11,493 nt of DNA. Source: an uncultured Bacilli bacterium (GTDB lineage: Bacteria > Bacillota_I > Bacilli_A > RF39 > UBA660). Shown piece by piece: positions 6,658-11,493 of the stretch. Every line of letters begins with the position of its first letter. Position 1 is the stretch's first letter. The notes below the pieces were generated by a model. That model was not told the origin of the DNA, made no database searches, and worked only from the letters and a program-made list of their open reading frames with translations. Location: contig CALVJE010000027.1 in assembly GCA_944331725.1 (NCBI GenBank), forward strand, positions 1-11,493. Reading direction: 5' to 3'. Position numbers and translations under genes: made by a program.

Positions 6658-8733
6658 TTATTTTTTAGTTTTGATAGTATTATTAGAAAAATCAAACATA
6701 GTCATTCCTTTTTCTCTTATATCATAGATAATTGTATTATTATTAGCAAGTCTTTCTATAACCTCTTTATGAGGATGATTAAATCTATTATCAATACCTA
6801 CAGAAATAAGAGCATAAGTAGGATTAATAGTTTTAATAAACTCTTCACTACTACTTGTCCTAGAACCGTGATGACCTACTTTTAATATCGTAATATCTTT
6901 AATATTATAATTATCTAAGATATAATTTTCACTTTTTATAGTAGCATCTCCCATAAATAATATTTTATTATCATAAATAGTTGTATAAAGAACTGTACTA
7001 CCATCATTTTCATCATCAAAAGTATTATTAATAACTAAAAAATTAAAGTTTCCTAAAGAAAAACTTGTCTCTTCTATTAGTCTATAACTATTATTACTTT
7101 CATTATTTATTTTTTGTTCTAAAGAGTTTAGATCATTACTATTAAATAAAACATTTTCTACTTCTATTTCTTTCATTATATTTAATGCTTCTCCACAATG
7201 ATCATAATCACCGTGAGTTAATAATAAATAATCTAGTTTTTCTATACCTAACTGATAAAGAAAAGTAACTATATATCTACCTCTATTAGTCTTATTTCTT
7301 TTTTCCCACTCTTTACTACTATACTCCATCACTCCACCTGTATCTATTAACATCGCTTTATTTTTAGATACTAGTAGAAAAGAATCTCCTTGTCCTACAT
7401 CTATCATATAGAGTCTATCATAACAAAATATCTTAGGAGTTAGATAATGAAAAGTTATAAAGATTAAAAAAATAACAAAGATAAATTTCTTCTTAAAATA
7501 AAGATATAAAAATATTACTAAGTAGTATAGAAAATAAAATATTAAAGGTATTCTCGCTAAAACCAATGTTCCTATTTTAATATTAGAAAGTATATTTACA
7601 CTATCCTCAAAAATATAAATAAATATTTCTAAAATATCTCTTAGAAAAGGTAATATTAAACATAGCATTGATAAAGGAAATATTATAATATTAATAAAAG
7701 GAACATAGAAAAGATTATAGATAATACTTAATATATTTATATAAGAAAAATGATATAAAGAAATGGGTAAACTTACAAGAAAGCTTACCCACGATATTTT
7801 TAATAATTCTCTTATCTTAGAAGTTTTTTCTTTTCTATTCATATATAATATCAAAGTAACTGATATAATAGTAGAATATTGAAATCCTATATCATAAATA
7901 TAAAATGGATTAATAAAGAAAAGAATACTTAAAGATAATAAAATTAAGAAAGAAGGTTTAATATTAAAGTTAAAAATATTGTTAAGGGCAAAGATAAGAT
8001 TAAAGACTAAAGCTCTATCTATGGCAGCACAACCTTCAATTAGAAAGTAGTAAAACGAAAGAATAAAAAGAATAATAAAGAACCTTATTTTATCATTTAA
8101 ATTAAATTTTTTTAAAATGAAGGTTATTATAACAATAAGAAAACTTATTTGTGTACCTGATAAAGCAAAGAGATGAGAAATTCCTAATTTTTGAAATTTA
8201 GAGGTTAATTCATTATCAAAATTATTATCATTTCCTAAGAAAAAGACGTTGATATATTCTCCTACTTTATCATTACCAATATTAGATCTAATAAATGATT
8301 TTAAAGATAAGAAAATATTACTATTCTTTTTTAATAATTCTATATTAGAGATATCCATTAAATAGAAAACTTTTATATTTTTAAGGTAGGAGTGGTAAGA
8401 AAAACTATAAAAGTTGTTACTAGATATAGGCTTATTTAGTTCACCTTCTAATTTAACAGTATCTCCTAATGACAATGTGTTTTTAGTGTTATTCAAATGT
8501 TCTTTGGTATCAAAATAATATGTGGCTATAATTTTTTCTTTTGTTTTTAACGTGATTGTAAGTTTATTACCATCATAAGATAGATTACTTATCATACCAA
8601 TTACATTAGTTTCACTCCCTTCATATTTAGAAGAGTAATCTATATTTATGGTAATAAATAGGTATAATAAACTAATTAAGAATATGGTTATATATAAACT
8701 TTTAAATAGTAATATTTTCCTTAATGTCATCAA
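6658..8733 (-). CDS. comEC: DNA-uptake channel protein ComEC with metallo-beta-lactamase domain
   Basis: ComEC forms the membrane channel that carries single-stranded DNA into the cell during transformation. Its 691 residues keep the full layout. One N-terminal membrane segment (about 8-28) leads to an OB-fold DUF4131-like region (about 40-130), then the Competence domain with ISHLFALSGTQISF near residue 185 and about ten membrane helices. The C-terminal metallo-beta-lactamase domain begins at YMIDVGQGDSFLL and has THGDYDHCG (506-514), FMGDA (about 593-597) and GHHGS (620-624). The metal-binding residues HxDxDH are present, so the nuclease-type domain may be active. The gene overlaps comEA by about 30 nt. 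AGGAG in comEA lies 9 bases before a TTG at 8733 and 12 before an ATG at 8730; either may start it. No uptake pilus genes are in the window. Confidence 0.94.
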   Translation of the reverse strand: MMTLRKILLFKSLYITIFLISLLYLFITINIDYSSKYEGSETNVIGMISNLSYDGNKLTITLKTKEKIIATYYFDTKEHLNNTKNTLSLGDTVKLEGELNKPISSNNFYSFSYHSYLKNIKVFYLMDISNIELLKKNSNIFLSLKSFIRSNIGNDKVGEYINVFFLGNDNNFDNELTSKFQKLGISHLFALSGTQISFLIVIITFILKKFNLNDKIRFFIILFILSFYYFLIEGCAAIDRALVFNLIFALNNIFNFNIKPSFLILLSLSILFFINPFYIYDIGFQYSTIISVTLILYMNRKEKTSKIRELLKISWVSFLVSLPISLYHFSYINILSIIYNLFYVPFINIIIFPLSMLCLILPFLRDILEIFIYIFEDSVNILSNIKIGTLVLARIPLIFYFLYYLVIFLYLYFKKKFIFVIFLIFITFHYLTPKIFCYDRLYMIDVGQGDSFLLVSKNKAMLIDTGGVMEYSSKEWEKRNKTNRGRYIVTFLYQLGIEKLDYLLLTHGDYDHCGEALNIMKEIEVENVLFNSNDLNSLEQKINNESNNSYRLIEETSFSLGNFNFLVINNTFDDENDGSTVLYTTIYDNKILFMGDATIKSENYILDNYNIKDITILKVGHHGSRTSSSEEFIKTINPTYALISVGIDNRFNHPHKEVIERLANNNTIIYDIREKGMTMFDFSNNTIKTKK

Positions 8734-9400
8734 ATGTAGAATCTCCTATGCCATTAACTTCTTTTAACTCTTCAATATTTTTAAATGACCCTACTTTATT
8801 ACGATATTCTATTATCGCTTTAGCTTTTGTTTCCCCAATACCTGGAAGTTGCATCAACTCTTCTAATGTAGCAGTATTTATAGATACTTTAATACTACCA
8901 TCTATAACTTTAGAAGTTGAAGTAGTACTATTATCTTCAATACAAGCATCATTAGGTATTTCATTTTGATTAAGACAAGCTTCTTGTTCAGTTTTCTCTT
9001 TTTCCAAGGTTTCAGTAAAGTTAGCTACTTCGTCATAACTATAAACAATTATTACCATTTCATCTACTACTTTTTTAGATAAATTTAATACACTAGTATC
9101 AGCATTTTCTGTTAAATCACCAGCTAGACGTATAACATCTATAACTCTACTATTTTCTTTAACAGTATAAATACCTGGAACATTAACTTCCCCTTTAATA
9201 TCTACTTGATAGTAAATATCCGCAGTATCTTCTTCCTTTTCTTTCTTTACATCTTCTTTAGATGTTTTAATAACTAATTTATCTTCACTTTTAGTAGTAG
9301 AACTAAATTTATAAAAAACGAAACCTCCCAAAACTAATAGCAAAGCACTTAATATTACAATTATAATTATTTGTTTTTTATGACGATAAGTAAAAGTCAT
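8702..9400 (-). CDS. comEA: Membrane-anchored DNA receptor ComEA (SLBB and helix-hairpin-helix)
   Basis: ComEA binds incoming double-stranded DNA outside the membrane and passes it to ComEC. The 232-residue protein has a short basic start, one membrane helix (about 11-31), a charged spacer, an SLBB-type domain (about 62-120, with VDIKGEVNVPGIYTV and VIRLAGDL), a spacer with two cysteines (C142, C153), and a C-terminal HhH domain (about 172-232) with SINTATLEELMQLPGIGE and VNGIGDSTFDDI. All parts are intact. A near-ideal ribosome binding site AAGGAGGT stands before the ATG. It opens the comEA-comEC-unknown-dnaI unit and has a probable promoter at 9427-9455. The cysteine pair could form a disulfide outside the cell (inference). 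Confidence 0.95.
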   Translation of the reverse strand: MTFTYRHKKQIIIIVILSALLLVLGGFVFYKFSSTTKSEDKLVIKTSKEDVKKEKEEDTADIYYQVDIKGEVNVPGIYTVKENSRVIDVIRLAGDLTENADTSVLNLSKKVVDEMVIIVYSYDEVANFTETLEKEKTEQEACLNQNEIPNDACIEDNSTTSTSKVIDGSIKVSINTATLEELMQLPGIGETKAKAIIEYRNKVGSFKNIEELKEVNGIGDSTFDDIKENITI

Positions 9401-9426
9401 TTCTAATTACCTCCTTTCCAAGTCAA

Positions 9427-9455
9427 ATACTAACAGATGTTAAAAATAAATGCAA
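9427..9455 (-). promoter_or_regulatory. Possible comEA promoter
   Basis: Reading the minus strand, TTGCAT (9450-9455) and TAGTAT (9427-9432) are 17 bases apart, upstream of the strong comEA ribosome binding site. The match is modest (3 and 4 of 6), but the SEDS-gene terminator at 9478-9510 lies further upstream, so comEA needs its own start of transcription near here. Confidence 0.35.
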
Positions 9456-9460
9456 AAAGG

Positions 9461-9560
9461 CAATTTTTAAAATTCAAGAAAAAAAGAGCTTCAATTTAAT
9501 GAATTGCTCTAGGGAATTTTCAAAATTGATATGCAAAAATACCTTGAATTTTAAAAATTC
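9461..9560. repeat. Three near-palindromic 15-bp sites upstream of comEA
   Basis: Three copies of a GAATTTTAAAAATTC-like near-palindrome occur at 9461-9475 (minus orientation), 9514-9528 and 9546-9560. The centres, about 9468, 9521 and 9553, are 53 and 32 bp apart, close to five and three helical turns. The outer two extend to a perfect 17-bp inverted repeat (9462-9478 and 9543-9559). The rest of the 9401-9651 gap holds the terminator, the possible comEA promoter and T-rich tracts at about 9565-9595; no gene is seen in it. Confidence 0.5.
9478..9510 (-). terminator. Intrinsic terminator of the SEDS (ftsW-like) gene
   Basis: On the minus strand, AGAGC (9506-9510) pairs with GCTCT (9485-9489), with an inner AATT/AATT extension and a three-base bulge, followed by a run of seven T. 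It lies about 140 nt downstream of the stop at 9652 and separates that gene from comEA. Confidence 0.65.
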
Positions 9561-9651
9561 ATACTTTTTTTATTTTTTTTAAATTTTTAATTAAAACGTT
9601 TAAAATCTATGATAACACATATAAGTTCTCTTCATCTTTAATATTATACAA

Positions 9652-10791
9652 TTACTGCTTCTTATCTCTTAATTTAGTCTCAATATTTACCCTTTGAACA
9701 AAGGTTAAAGCAACCATAAGACAAAGAGTAAAACTACCCCCATAACTCATAAATGGTAATGGTACTCCTGTCATTGGCATTAATCCAAATAGTCCCATTA
9801 AATTAACTGCTATATGTAAGAAAATATATACTGCAACACCATAACAAATTAAAGCTCCTCTATTTGTATAACTTTCTCTACCTATCTTTAATATTCTATA
9901 TAATAAATAGATGTAAGCTAGTATTATGATAATTCCTACAATAAGCCCTAATTCTTCAATAATAACAGCGAAAATAAAATCAGTATATGGTTCTGGTAAA
10001 TATAAATATTTTTGCGTACTATTACCTAAACCTATACCAGTTAAACCACCATTATTAATAGCAATATAACCATTACATACTTGATTTCCTGTATCTAGTA
10101 ATCTATCACAAGGTCTTGTAAAATTAAAACGTTCTATTTGTCTTTCTTGTAGAAAACTTCCTCCTGTCATAATAATTGCTAATACTCCTACTATTACCAT
10201 TCCAACTAATAACAAAATAATATTAGCTTTTATCCTCTTGGCAACAGGTGATGATAAAAATATTATTCCTGTTAAAAGAGCAAATATAATAGCAGTACCA
10301 AGATCTGGTTGAATCATAATAAGAAAAGTAATTATTATACCTATTAAAAGAGGTATTATAGCAACTACCCAATTATTTAATCTTTTTTCGTGCACTTCAT
10401 AAAACCTTGCCATAAAAACAATCATAATTATTTTTATAAATTCACTAGGTTGGATACCAAAAGATCCTACATAAAACCAACTTACAGCATTATTAGTAGC
10501 ACTTCCATATACTAATAATAATATCATTACGAGTACTATCGCTATTAATAAAAGGTTTGATATAATACCATAGAACTTAGTATTAAATTTTATAATAAAA
10601 ATACAGAGTATAAAACTTACTAATAAAAATAAACCTTGTCTAATAAAATAAGCATAAGGACTTCCCCCATTCATATAGGATGTTACATTACTAGCAGAAA
10701 ATACCATAATAAGTCCTAAAACAAAGAGAATTAAACTAATAAGAAATAAAGGCTTATCTAAGTTTTTAATAATATCTTTAAATTTAGTCAC
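9652..10791 (-). CDS. ftsW: SEDS-family peptidoglycan glycosyltransferase, FtsW/RodA/SpoVE type
   Basis: SEDS proteins polymerise lipid II into glycan strands together with a class B penicillin-binding protein, FtsW at the septum and RodA along the wall. The 379-residue protein has about ten membrane helices. Family marks are NAVSWFYVGSFGIQPSEFIK (about 101-120), IQPDLGTAIIF (160-170), INNGGLTGIGLGNSTQKYLY (245-264), LPEPYTDFIF with the predicted catalytic Asp271, and LMPMTGVPLPFMSYGGS (337-353). The large outer loop contains C228 and C239, unusual in this loop as far as I know. The LPEPYTDFIFA stretch and loop favour FtsW over RodA, but without neighbours from the division cluster the subtype is not certain. 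The start is a GTG at 10789-10791, with AAGGAG seven bases upstream. A terminator follows at 9478-9510, so it appears to be a single-gene unit. Confidence 0.92.
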   Translation of the reverse strand: MTKFKDIIKNLDKPLFLISLILFVLGLIMVFSASNVTSYMNGGSPYAYFIRQGLFLLVSFILCIFIIKFNTKFYGIISNLLLIAIVLVMILLLVYGSATNNAVSWFYVGSFGIQPSEFIKIIMIVFMARFYEVHEKRLNNWVVAIIPLLIGIIITFLIMIQPDLGTAIIFALLTGIIFLSSPVAKRIKANIILLLVGMVIVGVLAIIMTGGSFLQERQIERFNFTRPCDRLLDTGNQVCNGYIAINNGGLTGIGLGNSTQKYLYLPEPYTDFIFAVIIEELGLIVGIIIILAYIYLLYRILKIGRESYTNRGALICYGVAVYIFLHIAVNLMGLFGLMPMTGVPLPFMSYGGSFTLCLMVALTFVQRVNIETKLRDKKQ

Positions 10792-10875
10792 TTTAATTCT
10801 CCTTCCTAGTCTTTTATTTTAGGATACCACATTTTTTACTTAGTTTAAAGTTACTAGGGCCATTTCATTAACAAT

Positions 10876-10914
10876 TTGACATATATTTTCATATCTTATA
10901 ATAGAAAAAGGAGG
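10876..10914 (+). promoter_or_regulatory. Strong promoter and ribosome binding site of the YjcZ-like gene
   Basis: A perfect TTGACA (10876-10881) and a perfect TATAAT (10897-10902) are separated by 15 bases, shorter than the usual 17. A TAATAG at 10899-10904 would give 17. The ribosome binding site AAGGAGG is at 10908-10914, nine bases before the ATG. Because it falls inside this promoter, the upstream TTG cannot be the start codon. The rest of the 10792-10875 gap is AT-rich and must hold the start of the divergent SEDS gene; a weak TTTAAA/TATCCT pair there is not convincing. Confidence 0.7.
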
Positions 10915-10923
10915 TTTTTAACT

Positions 10924-11103
10924 ATGTATTATTATGGTGGTGGATCTTTTAATTCATTCCCAAGTTGTAGTTGTGGATGCGGTAATCAATGGTTTTTCCC
11001 AAGTTGTGGCTTTGGATGGAACAACAACAGTAACAATTATGCAATTATTTTAGTATTATTTATACTTCTAGTTATTGTAATTGGTGCTAGATTTACACGT
11101 TAA
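10924..11103 (+). CDS. YjcZ-like small Cys/Gly-rich tail-anchored protein
   Basis: The 59-residue protein has a Gly/Ser/Asn/Cys-rich front (MYYYGGGSFNSF, then CSCGCG and PSCGFGW, four cysteines) and a single C-terminal membrane helix (NYAIILVLFILLVIVIGARF, about 38-57). This matches the plan of the YjcZ/small-sporulation-protein family of Bacilli, whose members end in a 'FALIVVLFILLIIVG'-like helix; their exact role is unknown. The cysteines are more numerous than I recall for that family. Strong promoter, strong ribosome binding site, own terminator and tiny size suggest a highly expressed single-gene unit. The membership is by pattern, not by search. It does not show that this organism sporulates. 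Confidence 0.8.
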   Translation: MYYYGGGSFNSFPSCSCGCGNQWFFPSCGFGWNNNSNNYAIILVLFILLVIVIGARFTR

Positions 11104-11130
11104 GAAAGGTTTTCCTTTCTTTTTTCTTTA
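11102..11130 (+). terminator. Intrinsic terminator after the YjcZ-like gene
   Basis: An 8-bp perfect stem, AAGAAAGG (11102-11109) and CCTTTCTT (11114-11121), with a TTTT loop, is followed by TTTTTCTTT. It overlaps the TAA stop and isolates the small gene from the deformylase gene. Confidence 0.8.
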
Positions 11131-11138
11131 AATCGTGT

Positions 11139-11160
11139 TAAAATATAGCAAGAAATGGGG
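11139..11160 (+). promoter_or_regulatory. Possible -10 and ribosome binding site of the deformylase gene
   Basis: TAAAAT (11139-11144, 5 of 6 matches to TATAAT) lies 18 nt after the preceding terminator stem. GGGG (11157-11160) stands seven bases before the ATG at 11168. No clear -35 is seen. Confidence 0.35.
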
Positions 11161-11167
11161 TATTTAG

Positions 11168-11493
11168 ATGTTAAAGATGAAAGATATATTAGATGAGAAA
11201 GATAAAAGGTTAAGGCTAGTTAGTAAAGATGTTACTTTTCCTTTAAGTAAAGAAGATAAAAAAGTAATTAATGAAATGGTAGAATATTTAACTAATAGTC
11301 AAATAGAAAGATTAGCAGAGAAATATGATTTAAGACCTGGTATGGGTATGGCTGCTATTCAACTTGGTATTCCCAAAAGATTCTTAACTATTGTTCACGA
11401 AGTTGATGAAGAAGAATTTGATACTTATATTATTTGTAATCCTAAAATTATTAGTAATTCAGCTGAAAAGATTTATGTAGAAATGGGAGAAGG
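11168..11493 (+). CDS. def: Peptide deformylase, 5' part, cut by the right edge
   Basis: Peptide deformylase removes the N-formyl group from new proteins using a metal held by the motifs GxGxAAxQ, EGCLS and HExDH. The first 108 codons are present, beginning MLKMKDILDEKDKRLRLVS. Motif 1 appears as GMGMAAIQLGIPKR near residues 60-73, with Met in place of the more usual Leu. The window ends at EMGEG, the start of motif 2 EGCLS, so the catalytic Cys and HExDH lie outside. The long insertion between the opening strands and motif 1, and the segment HEVDEEEFDTYIICNPKI, fit the Gram-positive (type 2) form. ATG 11168 is preferred over the in-frame ATG 11177 because GGGG lies seven bases before it. Confidence 0.93.
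   Translation, partial: MLKMKDILDEKDKRLRLVSKDVTFPLSKEDKKVINEMVEYLTNSQIERLAEKYDLRPGMGMAAIQLGIPKRFLTIVHEVDEEEFDTYIICNPKIISNSAEKIYVEMGE

Noticed and set aside
8724..8969. Plus-strand open frame of 81 codons opposite comEA
   Set aside because: It is antisense to the conserved HhH part of comEA, has no ribosome binding site or promoter, and shows only codon shadow.
10876..10923. N-terminal extension of the YjcZ-like gene from TTG 10876
   Set aside because: The TTG is the -35 box TTGACA and the extension crosses the TATAAT box. The ribosome binding site at 10908-10914 fits ATG 10924.
1..11493. Mycoplasma-type code with TGA as tryptophan
   Set aside because: TGA ends ruvB, the DUF192-like gene and the lectin-fold fragment at sensible places, and conserved tryptophans are TGG.
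1..11493. tRNA or rRNA genes, CRISPR arrays, insertion sequences
   Set aside because: I saw no cloverleaf-like sequence, regular spaced repeats, transposase motifs or rRNA stretches on either strand.

Overview
The window is very AT-rich, with A/T-ending codons and AGA/ATA/TTA preferred. TGA is used as a stop (for example ruvB at 2104-2106) and tryptophan is TGG, so the standard bacterial code applies and this is not Mycoplasma/Spiroplasma. AGGAGG-type ribosome binding sites, DnaI, a YjcZ-like small protein, and ComEA/ComEC together suggest an uncultured low-GC Bacillota. The overall style resembles gut RF39-like or Erysipelotrichia-like Bacilli. That assignment is inference from gene style, not a database match.

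Layout, left to right. (1) 1-65: the first three codons of a minus-strand gene leaving the window, with a strong ribosome binding site and promoter. (2) 92-535: a plus-strand open frame with no start codon, ending in a bidirectional terminator. (3) 562-4424, minus strand, read from right to left: yebC, ruvA, ruvB, an unknown gene and queA, tightly packed with gaps or overlaps of 1-13 nt. This is a Holliday-junction and tRNA-modification operon. (4) 4521-4862, plus strand: a small DUF192-like protein, divergent from yebC. (5) 4911-9400, minus strand, read from right to left: comEA, comEC, an unknown gene, dnaI and a C-terminal fragment of a formylglycine-generating-enzyme/C-type-lectin-fold protein. 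This links the DNA-uptake channel with the helicase loader. The unit ends at a perfect 11-bp stem shared with the DUF192-like gene. (6) 9401-9651: a non-coding region with the terminator of the SEDS gene, three near-palindromic 15-bp sites and a probable comEA promoter. (7) 9652-10791, minus strand: an FtsW/RodA-family peptidoglycan polymerase. (8) 10876-11121, plus strand: a compact, strongly signalled gene for a 59-residue Cys/Gly-rich tail-anchored protein of YjcZ type. (9) 11168 to the end, plus strand: the 5' part of a peptide deformylase gene.

Most of this is housekeeping. The outlier is the fragment at 4911-5255. Its homology begins before its only ATG, directly after the dnaI stop. 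Its last 129 nt are adenine-poor on the coding strand (about 11% A, against about 37% in the preceding 216 nt) and about 48% GC. It carries a run of NNY codons inside a VRGG...FRLVL lectin-fold end. This is what a diversity-generating-retroelement variable region, or a silent cassette of one, would look like. No reverse transcriptase or template repeat is visible in the window, so this is a hypothesis for whole-genome testing.
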